Source of the DNA: Liquidambar formosana
Taxonomy: Eukaryota; Streptophyta; Magnoliopsida; Saxifragales; Altingiaceae
Length of the DNA stretch: 64,000 nt
Assembly (NCBI GenBank): GCA_039720395.1
Contig: CM077823.1
Span: 10,062,107-10,126,106, forward strand
Direction: 5' to 3'
Under the pieces are notes generated by a model. That model was not told where the DNA came from. It did not search any database and worked only from the letters and a program-made list of their open reading frames with translations. A program made the position numbers and the translations under genes. Positions 1 through 11,300 of the stretch are shown piece by piece (the stretch's first letter is position 1; the number at the start of each line of letters is the position of its first letter).

Positions 1-102
1 ACGGTCGTTTTGGCTTTTATTTTGTCAAAATCAAACTTAATTTGAAGATTTTAGGACTTCTGAAGCAAGTAGAAGTCAAAACCGAAGCGGAAAGGGAGAG
101 CT

Positions 103-182
103 CTCGGGTAACCGTCCGGGGCTGGACGGTCAGCCGTCCAAGCCCAGATGGCTAACCGTCTAGGCCTAGTTGGTCACCCGAG
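103..182. repeat. GC-rich inverted-repeat cluster upstream of TATA
   Basis: Outer arms CTCGGGTAACC (103-113) and GGTCACCCGAG (172-182) pair with one mismatch. Inside them CCGTCC, GGACGG and CCGTCC recur (112-139). A similar cluster lies upstream of the antisense ORF promoter at 6473-6530. Confidence 0.6.
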
Positions 183-370
183 AGACTCCGTCTTCAACTC
201 AACTTCTGACTCTTTCTTCCCTCTTTTGACGGTTTCCTTCGCCAAAACAACTTGTTTGAGCTTAGGAGTGTGTAAGTTTGAGTTGTTTGAGCACCAAGAG
301 AGTCTCTAATAGCCCTAGGATCATCATTTAATGAATTAATTTTAGCCATTGGTTTAGGGGGTCAGTTCTC

Positions 371-378
371 TATATAAA
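371..378 (+). promoter_or_regulatory. TATA box of the left LTR-like fragment
   Basis: TATATAAAG sits about 50 bases before a GA-rich leader and 170 bases before a splice-donor-like AG|GTAAGC. The spacing resembles that in the element E LTR. Confidence 0.5.
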
Positions 379-787
379 GGACATGATATTCAGCACATGG
401 GGAGAGGTTAATTGCACTTTACACTTAGAGAGAGAGGGAGCTACTAGTTTGGAGAGATAGAAGGACATCAAGAGGAGGCTCTTCAACCACAAGCAAGCAA
501 GGAAACAAGGACTTTGAAGACAAGGAAGAGTCTACAAGAGGTAAGCATGTCCCATTGATGCTGAACATGAGTTTTCTGCTTCTCCTTCTTCTCCTTCTTC
601 TAAGGTAGCTATAGTGCATGAAATAGCTTTTCTTATGGATTGAATTCAATGCTTGTGTGATGTTGTATGAATGATTTTAAGATGATTTATGGCTTTATAT
701 GCTTAATAATCCCTGGTTTACTAAGGATTTGAAAGTATTATCTCTTTTTATCCTCTTATATCACGCGTAGTTCGTTTGTTTAGGTTG

Positions 788-1173
788 TGTGAACCCCGGA
801 AATTGGGCCCACAAGGGATTGAAAGAAAATGGGTTTGAAAAAGAAAAAGGAAAGGAGTCGCCACCTTATTTTTTAAAGGAAACAAGGAAAACCCTAAAAA
901 TAGTTTGTTTTAGGAAAACAATTTGAATGACTCCATAAAAAAGGAAAGGCAAAAACTAATCTTTTGAAAACCAAAGAAATCGGGGATTCAGAGGCTAAGT
1001 TATGACATGGGAAGGTTCTAGGCAAAGCCTATAGGCACCCATGTCACCCTTTCGGTCTCTCAGTTCATTTGGGCTAAATCAAGATCTTTCCATACAAAAA
1101 TCAGCAAGTATATCATCACAAGAATTGCATGCATATCATATATTTCATTCATCCATCCATGCATAATAAGCGC
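788..1173 (-). repeat. Truncated LTR fragment of the main family (C/D subtype)
   Basis: This is the last 384 or so bases of an LTR in minus orientation, beginning TGTGAACCCC on the plus strand. It ends at AAGCGC, where a second, full LTR begins. At the diagnostic site it reads AAATAGTTTG, like the LTRs of C and D, whereas the adjoining LTR at 1174 reads AAATCAGGTTG. It is therefore probably a pre-existing LTR into which element A1 inserted (possible target duplication AGCGC), not a tandem copy of the neighbouring LTR. Confidence 0.75.
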
Positions 1174-3987
1174 TGTGAACCCCGGAAATTGGGCCCACAA
1201 GGGATTGAAAGAAAATGGATTTGAAAAAGAAAAAGGAAAGGAGTCGCCACCTTATTTTTTAAAGGAAACAAGGAAAACCCTAAAAATCAGGTTGTTTTAG
1301 GAAAACAATTTGAATGACTCCATAAAAAAAGGAAAGGCAAAAACCAATCTTTTGAAAACCAAAGAAATCGGGGATTCGGAGGCTAAGTTATGACATGGGA
1401 AGGTTCTAGGCAAAGCCTATAGGCACCCATGTCACCCTTTCGGTCTCTCAGTTCATTTGGGCTAAATTAAGATCTTTCCCATACAAAAATCAGCAAGTAT
1501 ATCATCACAAGAATTGTATGCATATCATATATTTCATTCATCCATCCATGCATAATAAGCACATAAAAACAGAAAATAAAGAAGAACAAAACAAAACAAA
1601 AAGAAGCCTAGGATGCTTGGATCCTAGAACGGACTTGAGCCTCACGAAGAGCGCCTACGTACCATGCAACGAAATACATGGATCAAAGTCCACGTAGTTC
1701 GATTAGAACTAAGGTTAAGACTTAATACAAACCTATGGTTAAAACCCTAGGTTTCCTTATTTGATCAAAAGAGTTGAATTTGATAGAGAGTTTGATTTTA
1801 GAAAGAACTCCACAAAATGGAAACTTTAATAAAAACCAGAATTTTATTTATGAAGGAAACCTTTGATTAAACCATAGACTTGTATTAAAAATTAACCCTA
1901 AATAGGGAGAAGAGAAGGGATAAGGAAGAAAGGTGAATTGGGGCACCTTCACACCCACTTACCTGAGCGCAATTGCTCCAAACATTAGCCATTTCAGACA
2001 TAAGCAGCCCTATTTGCCATAGGACAAATACCACACCTATTTGCACCCTTACAAGTGCTCAAAACCATGCAAAAACACTAACATGCAAATCTGGACAGAA
2101 TAGTATTATGACCTAAAATCATCCACTAAGCATGCCAATAGCAAAAACAGCGAACAATAATAAGTCCTAACATATTCCTAGAACCATATCATGCATAAAA
2201 ACCCTAAAACATACTAACATGCATGCAAAACTATTATGTTTACTCCATATGAAAAACATATACAGCAAACACGAAGAAAAACCAATAAAAAAGTCTACTT
2301 TATCATGCTATATGAAAACAAACACGAAACAATGACTCTAAAACCCTAAACTCACAAATATGCTTAAAAACTCACAAGACATACTTTAATCATGCTAAAA
2401 CCAAACTAAACAGAAATTATATCATGCATATTAACTAACTAAAGCAATATAACATGATGAAAATCCTAACTCTAACATGCAATGACACTAATCCTAGCAC
2501 AAGGATAGACAGGAGCACAAGAATCATAACTATGCATTAAAAACCTAAAGGACAGCCCTAAAGCATGCTAAACAGTAGATAAAAAATAGATATTCCATGT
2601 ATATTAACTAGCTAGAGTGTTAATACATGATAAAAAAGGCTACTTTTAACATGCAATAAGCCTAACCCATATGAAAACCTAGTTTAAGCTTGAATAGAGA
2701 AGGAGAATACCTTATTCTCTCTCAAACACTCAAGTATTAATGCATAAAGTGGCTCCCCTTGTGTTTGTAATTGTTCGTGGCTCCTCAGGTCTTTAGAGTG
2801 AATCAAACCAACACGAATCCTCCTCTTTGTCAAAGTGGTATCACAGCAAAGAGATCAAAACTCAACTCAACTTTGAAAAGAAATAGAAAACAAAAAGAGA
2901 ACAAGAGAAAAGAAAAGTGATTTTCGTCACTTTGCAGCAGCAGCAACTTCAATCGCATTTTTGGGTATGAAAACGTTGGATTTGGACAAAGCTTGTGAAA
3001 TACAAAGTTGTAGAGAATTGAATTATCTTTCTAACAAGACCAATTTCATCAAATTCTGACTTCGGATGAAAAAGTTATGATTAAAATACGACTGCTGGTT
3101 TTCAGAAAATCTGCTGCTGAATTATGACGAATTTCACTCCCTCCAAACCCTCTTCTCCTCCTCCTTGTTTAAAGACATTAAGAGAGTATTTATAGCTGAA
3201 ATCTGGAGTTTCCCTTTCCTTCCTGGACTAGGTTTCTTTGGAGAATAATCAAAAGGTATTTTATAATGATAAAAGACTTCTAATCTGAATAGGAAAAGGA
3301 AATTGTCTTTTATAAAAATTGGGAGACTGACCGCTAACACGCATGCACATGTATCGTATGTGCGTACACACACTCATCACATACGTACACGTGTTAGTGT
3401 CATGATAAAAATGGCTAATTTAATAAAATAATTTTCTTTTCATTTTAACCAAAAATCTCATGCTGTGATTCGCACTAATTCTTCAAGGATAATCCGTAAA
3501 TAACCACACTAAACTCATCATCAGGCCATATCAAAATTGAACTTCATGAAACACTTTTGAGGGTAAAATGATGACTAATGAAAGTCAATTTGAAAAGATT
3601 TGGTTGGTAATTGTGAGTCAATTAGAGCTAACCCAAGGAAGGGTCAATTAACCAACTTGAACTACATCGAGCCATTTTAATCCCGAGCCATTGACTTACC
3701 AAATTGAACCTAGAAATACCTCTTATGCATCCATATGAACTCCAATTGACAATTTGGAGATCATTTCAAGGTCAAATGAAAAGTTTGGGACTTAAAAGAC
3801 GATTATGCCCCTCAAGTCACAAAAGCTCTTATTATCCCTCAAGATCAACTCCAATTTGAACCAAAATTCATATCCATTGTCCTTGTGACTCTAGAAAACT
3901 AATGCAAGTGACTAGACTCAAAAACAAAACAAAAACATGCATGAAATGATGAGCCCTAGTAAGGTGGTGCAAAAATGGGGTGTGACA
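1174..3987 (-). repeat. LTR of element A1 (3' LTR)
   Basis: 2,814 bp, beginning TGTGAACCCC and ending GGGGTGTGACA on the plus strand, i.e. TG...CA termini in the element's sense. It holds a TATA box on the minus strand (3187-3194) and a splice-donor-like CTCAG|GTAAGTG shared by all copies. It is nearly identical to the LTRs at 20468-21381/38894-40797 and 54397-57211. The minus-strand exon-like leader lacks the AAGGAAGGCCCTTCC variant seen in C and D, so it is the A/B subtype. Short ORFs here are unsupported. Confidence 0.95.
3187..3194 (-). promoter_or_regulatory. LTR TATA box, element A1
   Basis: TATAAATA on the minus strand, in the context AGCTATAAATACTCTC. It is conserved in every LTR copy: 22175-22182, 36761-36768, 39997-40004, 50144-50151 and 56411-56418. 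Transcription would start about 30 bases downstream. Confidence 0.75.
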
Positions 3988-4094
3988 GAAGCCCCTCATT
4001 GGCGAACAAGTTACACTTGTGAACCAATGATAAAGAACAACCCATTTTTGGCCAAAAAGCCCGGAGAAATCACACACTGATACCAACAATGATG
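3988..4094 (-). promoter_or_regulatory. Polypurine tract and adjoining 107 bp present only in A1
   Basis: In the element's sense the LTR is preceded by AATGAGGGGCTTC, with the purine run GAGGGG at 3992-3997. Element E has GAGGGGCAAC at the same place before its 3' LTR. The whole segment 3988-4094 is absent from B and C, where the LTR abuts a sequence ending TTTTCAACCTCC. A polypurine tract primes plus-strand DNA synthesis. Confidence 0.65.
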
Positions 4095-4104
4095 GGAGGT
4101 TGAA

Positions 4105-6205
4105 AACCTGAGACTGAAATAAGGAAGTGTACTCAAGTCATGAGTATACTTAAACCACTGAGGGTTGAGAATTGATAAGAGAAGCATATTCAAGCCACTA
4201 CGAATGAACATACTTTTGAAATGGAAAGATATATTCTAGTCACGAATATATTTGACCAAGTGATGAGAATGAAATCTGAGAAGTACGTTCAAGTGATGAA
4301 CATACCTTTGAAATGGAGAAATATATCCAAGCGATGGATATACTTAACCAAGTAAGTGACAAAATATCTGAGAAGTATACTCAAGTGATGAGTATACCAT
4401 TGAAATGGAGAAATATATTCAGGTCACGAATATATTTAACCAAGTAATCTGAGAATGAAATCTGAGAAGTATACTCAAGTGGTGAGGATACTTAATGATT
4501 GAGAAGGACTGAGAAGTACGTTCAAGTGATGAACATACTTTCGAAAAATGAGAAATATATTCAGGTCACGAATATATTTAACTAAGAAAGATAGAGAATG
4601 AACTGAGAAGTATACTCAAGTGATGAGTATACCATTGAAATGGAGAAATATATTCAAGTGATGAATATATTTAACCAAGTAATAATCTGAGAAGTATGTT
4701 CAAGTGATGAACATACCATTGAAATGGAGAAATATACCCAAGCGATGGATATACTTAACCAAGTAGGATAAGAATAATCTGAGAGGTGTATTCAAGTGAT
4801 GAGTGTACTTTTGAAATGGAGAAATATATTCAGGTCACGAACATATTTACCCAAGTGATGAAAAAGATGCTGAGAAATATACTCAAGTGATGAGTATACT
4901 TAATGATTGAAAAAGACTGAGAAGTACGTTCAAGTGATGAACATACTTTTGAAATGGAGAAATGTATCCAAGTGATGGATATATTTAACCAAGTAAGCTG
5001 AGAAGTACACTCAAGTGATGAGCATACCATTGAAATGGAGAAATATATCCAAACGACGGATATATTTAACCAAGTAAGATAAGAATAATCTGAGAAGTGT
5101 ACTCAAGTGATGAGTACACCATTGAAATGGAGAAATATATTCTAGTCACGAATATACTTAACCAAGTAAGTGACAAGTATGTTTAAGTGATAAACATACC
5201 ATTGAAATAGAGAAATATATCCAAGTGATGGATATACTTAACCAAGTAAGTGACAAGTATGTTTAAGTGATAAACATACCATTGAAATAGAGAAATATAT
5301 CCAAGCGATGGATATACTTAAGCAAGTAAGATAGAGAATAATCTGAGAAGTGTACTCAAGTGATGAGTACACCATTGAAATGGAGAAATATATTCTAGTC
5401 ATGAATATATTTAACCAAGTAAGTGACAAATATTCTGAGAAGTATGTTCAAGTGATGAACATACTATTGAAATGGAGAAATATATTCAAGTGATGAATAT
5501 ACTTAACCAAGTAAGTGGCAAAATATCTGAGAAGTATACTCAAGTGATGAGTATACCATTGAAATGGAAAAAAAATATACCCAAGTGGTGGATATACTTA
5601 ACCAAGTAAGTGACAAATGATCTGAGAAGTATGTTCAAGTGATGAACATACCATTGAAATGGAAAAAATATACCCAAGTGGTGGATATACTTAACCAAGT
5701 AAGTGACAAATGATCTGAGAAGTATGTTCAAGTGATGAACATACCATTGAAATGGAGAAATATACCCAAGCGATGGATATACTTAACCAAGTAAGTGACG
5801 AAATATCTGAGAAGTATACTCGAGTGATGAGTATACCATTGAAATAGAGAAATATATTCAAGTGATGAATATATTTAACCAAGTAAGTGATAATGAGGAT
5901 CTGAAACTAGGAAGCATATTCAATGGGTGAACATGCTTTTGAAATGGAAGAATATATTCAAGTGATGAATATATTCAACCAAGTATGATAGAGAATGAGA
6001 ATTTGAAGCTGAGAAGCATATTCAAAGAGTGAATACACTTTTGAAATGGAAGAATATATTCAAGTGATGAGTATATTCAACCAAGTGGGATGGAAAATCA
6101 AGAATTTGAAACTGAGGAGTATATTCAAAGGGTGAATACACTTTTGAAATGGAAGAATATATTCAAGTGATGAATACATTCAACCAAGTGAGATGAAAAA
6201 TCAAG
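4105..6205. repeat. Tandem array of about 45 short inverted repeats (hairpin array), A1
   Basis: The array alternates two classes of imperfect palindrome, each about 23 bases: nine-base arms around a five-base loop, usually AGTGA. Class 1 arms include GTATACTCA/TGAGTATAC (4375-4397), GTATGTTCA/TGAACATAC (4694-4716), GTGTACTCA/TGAGTACAC (5097-5119) and GTATGTTTA/TAAACATAC (5177-5199). Class 2 arms include ATATATTCA/TGAATATAT (4648-4670) and ATATATCCA/TGGATATAC (4321-4343). Spacers are fixed words such as CATTGAAATGGAGAA and TTAACCAAGTAAGTGACAA, so a pair repeats about every 75-95 bp. Arms change together so that pairing is kept. It lies between the antisense ORF promoter and the 3' LTR. No coding function is supported. 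Confidence 0.9.
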
Positions 6206-6472
6206 ATTTGACATGAGGATATATGATCAATTTATCAAGATTGAACAGGCATGGTGCAAGAGGAAAGTGTCTTAACACATTGTCACTTGAGTTGGCATGG
6301 CACAGGGGAAATATATTCAACCCTTTTGAACATAAAATCAATTCGAGGAATTGATTTCAAGATGGAATTTGATTGATTTTAAGCTCAAAAAGTGTTGAAT
6401 ATCTCATTTGGAAGGAGGTTTGATCACGCGTCAAGGCGAGACAAAGCGAGAAGCAAAACCAAAACAAAGTGG
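6206..6472. other. Unique spacer between hairpin array and antisense ORF promoter
   Basis: AT-rich sequence with no credible ORF, conserved in B and C. It contains a short perfect inverted repeat, AATCAATTC/GAATTGATT (around 6335-6358). Probably upstream regulatory sequence of the antisense ORF. Confidence 0.5.
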
Positions 6473-6530
6473 CTTGGGTGACCACCAGGCCTCGGGAGGC
6501 TAGCCGCCCAGGCCTGGGTGGTTACCCGAG
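6473..6530. repeat. GC-rich hairpin upstream of the antisense ORF promoter
   Basis: Arms CTTGGGTGACCACCAGGCCT (6473-6492) and AGGCCTGGGTGGTTACCC (6510-6527, extending to GAG) pair with few mismatches. The palindrome GGCTAGCC (6498-6505) lies between them. It is conserved upstream of the antisense ORF in B and C and resembles the cluster at 103-182. Confidence 0.65.
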
Positions 6531-6617
6531 CCCGAAGTGGAAATCCCACTTTGAATAGGAAACTTCCTATTCTGATGGGTTTTTTCCTATTTGAACTTGG
6601 ATTTGTGACCTTTTCCC

Positions 6618-6625
6618 TATAAAAA
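6618..6625 (+). promoter_or_regulatory. TATA box of the antisense ORF, A1
   Basis: CCCTATAAAAACAC lies 56 bp before the original ATG (6674). The motif is conserved in B (43123-43130) and C (33727-33734, minus). It suggests the ORF has its own promoter, independent of the LTR. Confidence 0.7.
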
Positions 6626-6673
6626 CACATCCAAGAGGTTCCTAAACCTACTTGTATTCATTCATTAGAAATT

Positions 6674-7961
6674 ATGGAGGCTCTAGACAAATTTTTAGGA
6701 GGGTTTTTTGAGAGTTATGAGTGCTGAAGCAAAATCTGAGTTCAAGTGCTTTGGCTTGGATCCATTGCTCTCCTTGAGGCATGTGAGGTTTGAAACGAAC
6801 CTCTTGACTGCTGCTACATATTTTTGGGATCCTCAAGTTCATGTGTTCCGCTTCAACTATGAAGAACTGTGCCCAACCATGGAGGAATTCTGTGCATTGT
6901 ATGGAGTTTCAACGGTAGGTCCTTTCATTCTCCCTACTCCTCGCCCAAGCTTTCTTACTTCTTTGTCCAATCTACTTGGGATTCACTCACAATATGCCTC
7001 TACGTTTGTAAAGGACCATATGGTAGACTTGATGAAATTGGCAACCTCTTTTTTAGCTTGTGATAGTAAAGGTATTCTGAATTTTACCTTTCCTATTAAG
7101 CATGCACTTGCCTTTTGCCTCATTGGTCGTTTTCTTATTTCCACTGGTACTCCACATGTTCCCGTTCAAATCTGTGACTTGATTCCTCTCCTTGCCAAGG
7201 GCCATAACTTGATTCCCATGGTGCTAGCTAAAACCCTGAATGGTTTGGATAAAACTCATGCGGACCCAAAGGTTCCTTTAGGAGGTAGCCCCATTCTACT
7301 GCAGATGTGGTTGCTTGAAAGACTGAATTTCTTGTCACCAGTTGCCATTACACCATACAAGCCCCAGCATTACTGCCTTCGCCGCATTGAATTACCTGGG
7401 CAATTTTCATTGAGAGATTGGCTAGGTTACTACCAAACCCTTTCTTGGAGGAGTGTCAAGTGGTTTGTATTCATATGGGGCTGCAGTGACCAGGTGCTTC
7501 TGCGGACTTCTGGATGCGCCATGGTGAGACTCATAGGACTGAGGTCTACTTCCTTCTATTGGCTTTCAAGGGTTCTACGTCAGATGGGCGCCATGCAAAC
7601 CATACCCACTTCCTTGAAAGGTGACTATCCTGTGGTGCCCGCGGGTCTTTCTGTAGTGAATTGGGCGAAGGACCGATGGCCTAGCAAGTTGATACTAACC
7701 CAAGTTACGAATACTGATGGTCCATATATGATGAGCCTCGAGTATAAGGAATGGTTGAAAAGCAATTTAGGTGGGAGAGAGACTACTCGAAGAGAAAGGA
7801 TTTTTGGACTTATCAAGAACAACGAACTTGGATCTTGCAGAGAAGATATAATGGAAGCAGTGACAGCAGCTTATGAACATGACTTGAGGAAGAAAAGAAG
7901 ACATGCAAGAGAGGAGAAGAAAGCTGAAGAGCGAGCTGCAAAGAAGCCCAAGAAAAACTGA
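6674..7961 (+). CDS. Antisense accessory ORF of Tat element (A1 copy), N-terminal frameshift
   Basis: The ORF runs opposite to gag-pol and converges on pol. By comparison with the intact B copy the start is ATG 6674, but one extra T in the run at 6704-6709 shifts the frame after about ten codons. The frame is open from ATG 6717 to 7961 (414 aa). The stretch FRFNYEELCPTMEEFCALYG resembles a motif of plant retroelement proteins related to the plant mobile domain (a recalled DUF7745-like match, not checked). The C-terminus is very basic (KKRRHAREEKKAEERAAKK), like a bipartite nuclear localisation signal. Antisense extra ORFs are known in Tat elements, but their function is unknown. Initiation at 6717 would lose only the first residues, so a product is still possible. 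Confidence 0.75.
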
Positions 7962-8269
7962 AGACTCAATAGAATAGGATATTTATGGCATATTTATAGT
8001 TCTTTTACTTAATACCAATGAATTGCTATGTCAATCAATTTTAGTTTTGAATAAATTGCCAATACTAAATCGAATTTGGGATTTTGTTGTTTGATTTAGA
8101 CCGCACCCAAGGTAACTTTATGGGTTGCCTACGTATCTCCATGGTTTTTTTTTTCTTCTTTTTTTTTGTTTTTTGTTTTTTTTTTGTTTTTTTTGTTTTT
8201 TTGTTTTTTTGTTTTTTTGTTTTTTTGTTTTTTTTTGTTTTTGAATGGAGAATCAGGTCTTACGTAGTT
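7962..8269. repeat. Spacer between convergent ORFs with (T)nG tract
   Basis: This gene-free spacer separates the end of the antisense ORF from the end of pol. It contains a low-complexity plus-strand T-tract interrupted by single G or C bases (8144-8241). B (44649-44710) and C (32153-32211, as A-tract) carry tracts of different length. The 65-aa ORF here is an artefact of the tract. Confidence 0.8.
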
Positions 8270-8324
8270 CTTATGCCTTAACTTTTGCCTAGGCCGCCCT
8301 TACGGGTTTTCAACCTAGCAGGCT
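8270..8324 (-). other. Conserved post-pol stem-loop block, A1
   Basis: Directly after the pol stop in the element's sense. It matches the block at 32070-32125 in C: CTAGGTT pairing with GGCCTAG, and an inner CCC-GTAA-GGG hairpin. A diverged form occurs in element E at 61051-61105. Confidence 0.65.
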
Positions 8325-11300
8325 TCAAACATGATATTTCCTCAATTGATCCAAATTAGTTGGACGAGCGAACTCAATTCCATCTAAATCCATGAGGCGA
8401 ACAGCCCCTGCTGGCAATGTCTCTTTGATAATGTATGGCCCACCCCAACTTGGCTTGAATTTTCCCCGCGGATCGAACACTGGAGCTCTGATTTCTTTCA
8501 GCACTACATCCCCTTTCTTTAGACCTCGATCTTTGACATGCTTGTTGAATGCTCTAGCAACTCTCCGTTGATACCCCTGAACATGATACAGCGCCCTTAA
8601 ACGCCTTTCATCCAGTAAAGCTAACTCATCATAGCGGCTCTTAACCCAGTCCACTTCTGTTATCTGGCTCTCCACGGCAACCCTTAGTGAAGGAACCTCT
8701 AATTCAACTGGCAACACGGCCTCCATTCCATAAACTAGAGAATAAGGGGTAGCCCCTGTTGACGACCTTATTGATGTTCTATAACCCCATAAAGCCAATG
8801 GTAACTTCTCATGCCAGTCTGTGTGCGAGTCCGCAGTCTTCTGTAGTATCTTCTTGATGTTCTTGTCAGCTGCTTCCACCGCTCCATTAGTCTGAGGACG
8901 GTATGGTGACGACAGATGGTGGGCTATGCCGTACTTTTGCAAGAGCTCATGGGTTTCTTTCTGAAAGTGCTGGCCATTGTCTGAGATAACTTCATGCGGT
9001 ACCCCATATCGATAGATGATGCTGTGCTGTATGAACTGTGCTACCTTCTTGGAATTCAAGGTCTTGAACGACGCTGCTTCCACCCACTTAGTGAAGTAGT
9101 CGATGGCAACCAGGATGTATTCATGCCCATTTGACGCCTTTGGCTTGATCTGTCCGATGATATCTATCCCCCATACCGCGAATGGCCATGGTGACGACAT
9201 ACTTATTAAAGGCATAGAAGGCAAATGTTGTCTACTGGCGAACAGTTGGCATTTGTGGCACTTCTTGACATGTGCGTGGCAGTCTCTTTCCATGGTGGAC
9301 CAATAATAGCCTAGCCTCATGATTTTCTTAGCCAACATATAGCCGTTCATGTGCGGAGCCCCTGTCCCTTCATGGATTTCTTTAATCAGATGCTCGGCTT
9401 CCTCCTCGGTGACATACAGCAGTTGGATCCCGTCGTATGATCTCCGATATAGCTTTCCTCCACAAAGTACATAGTGACTCGCCAACCGCCTTAGGGTTTT
9501 TCTATCGATACGAGATGCTCCTTCTGGGTATTCCCTTTCTTCAATGAACTTCTTTATGTCATGGAACCACGGACGGCCATCATTTACCTCTCCTCCTCGG
9601 ATTGCACAACAGTACACAGGCTTGTCTCGGCATTCTATCACCAACAGCTTCACATTTCCCTCTTCAGGTATCTCCACCATGGATGCTAGGGTCGCCAAGG
9701 CATCGGCGAACTGGTTCTTGTTCCTTGAAAGGTAGTTAAATTCTATCTCTGAGAACTCCTTGGTTAGAGCTTCCAGGTAGGCATGGTAGGGTAGCAGCTT
9801 CTCATCTCGAGTTTTCCATTCCCCTTTTATCTGACAAATGATTAGTGCCGAGTCCCTGAACACTTCTAATTCTTTGATCCCCAATTCAAATGCCGCTTCC
9901 AGTGATAGGATACAGGCCTCATACTCAGCAATGTTGTTGGTAGCTTCGAACCCCAACTTGACCGCCAACGGTGTAAATGCCTCTTCAGGTTAGACCAACA
10001 GGACTCCTATCCCATAACCTTTCTTATTGGCTGCCCCATCGAAGTATACTCTCCAAATTTTTCTGCCAATCTCTAGCACGTCCTCGTCTGGGAACTGATC
10101 GTTGAATGGAGCAGATGATGACACCGGACAGCTGGCTAGGTAGTCTGCGATGACGCTTCCCTTGATAGACTTCTGATTCACGTACTTGATGTCGAATTCG
10201 TTGAGGAGAATTGACCATTGAGCAGTTCTGAATGACAATACCGGCCTTTCTACCAGGTACTTTAACGGGTCCATGCGACTTATCAAGAACACTTCGAAGG
10301 ACATCATGTAGTGCCGGAGTTTCTGCGTCGCCCATACTAGTGCCACACAAGCCTTTTCAATTGCATTGTACTTCACTTCATAGTCTGTCATTTTCTTGCT
10401 TAGGTAGTAGATGGCATTCTCCTTTGTAGACCCTTCGAGATATTGAGCTAACAAAGCTCCCGTCGCGGTTTCGGTGACCGTTAAGTATAACAAAAGCGGC
10501 GCACCTTGCCGTGGGGGAACTAAGATTGGAGGATTGCTCAAGTATCTCTTAATGGTCTCAAAGGCCTCTTGGCATTCTTTGTTCCATACTTTTGGCACAC
10601 CTTTCTTAAGCAATTTGAAGATTGGTTCGCAAACCATGGTTAAGTTGGCAATGAATCGGCTTATGTATTGAACTCTTCCCAGAAAACCCCGGATCTGCTT
10701 CTCAGTGCTAGGCGGCTCCATCTCCACAATAGCTTTTATCTTCCCTGGGTCCACTTCGATACCTCTTTGAGTGATCATAAACCCCAATAGCTTGCCTGCA
10801 GTGACGCCGAAGCACACTTCTGTGGGTTGAGACGGAGATTGTACTTTTTTGCTCGCTCTAAGAATTTCTCTAGTGCCTTGAAATGCCCTTCCCTATCCAC
10901 GGACTTCACGATCATATCATCGACGTAAACCTCGACTTCCTTATGGATCATATCATGCAATAGGGTCGTAGCTGCTCTTTGGTAAGTAGCCCCAGCGTTT
11001 CTTAAGCCAAAAGGCATTACCTTGTAATAGTACGTTCCCCATTGCGTGATAAAGGCTGTTTTCTCCATGTCTTGAGGCGCCATCTTTATCTGGTTATACC
11101 CGGAGAATCCGTCCATGAAGGAGAGGAGTGCATGTCCCACTGTACTATCCACCAACACGTCGATATGGGGTAAAGGAAAGTCATCCTTAGGGCTCGCGGC
11201 GTTGAGATCTCGGAAATCGACACACATCCTTACTTTCCCATCTTTTTTTAGGCACAGGCACTATATTCGACAACCACTCGGGGTACTCCACAACTTGGAG

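Larger units (their letters stand above)
1..787 (+). repeat. LTR-like promoter fragment of another retroelement family
   Basis: No convincing ORF. The order of signals resembles the U3-R part of a plant LTR read on the plus strand: a GC-rich cluster of inverted words (103-182), a TATA box (TATATAAAG, 371-378), a purine-rich leader with GA repeats (425-475), then a splice-donor-like AG|GTAAGC at 541 followed by T-rich sequence. It does not resemble the start of the element E LTR at 63101 or the main family's LTR. It is cut off by the window edge on the left and by an LTR fragment at 788. Assignment to an LTR is inferred from this architecture only; an ordinary host promoter is the main alternative. 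Confidence 0.45.

Noticed and set aside
1..787. Left fragment as the missing first part of E's 5' LTR
   Set aside because: It shows no similarity to the start of E's 3' LTR at 63101-64000.
2837..2849. TGGTATCACAGC, close to the initiator-Met primer site motif, inside the LTRs
   Set aside because: It is within the LTR, antisense to the element and one base off; the real primer site is next to the LTR end.
4830..5882. Short ORFs of 60-70 codons in the hairpin arrays
   Set aside because: They are translations of the tandem repeat, shift frame between units, and have no upstream signals.
4105..6205. CRISPR-like look of the array
   Set aside because: Both parts of the unit repeat and vary together, there are no unique spacers, and the context is a plant retrotransposon.
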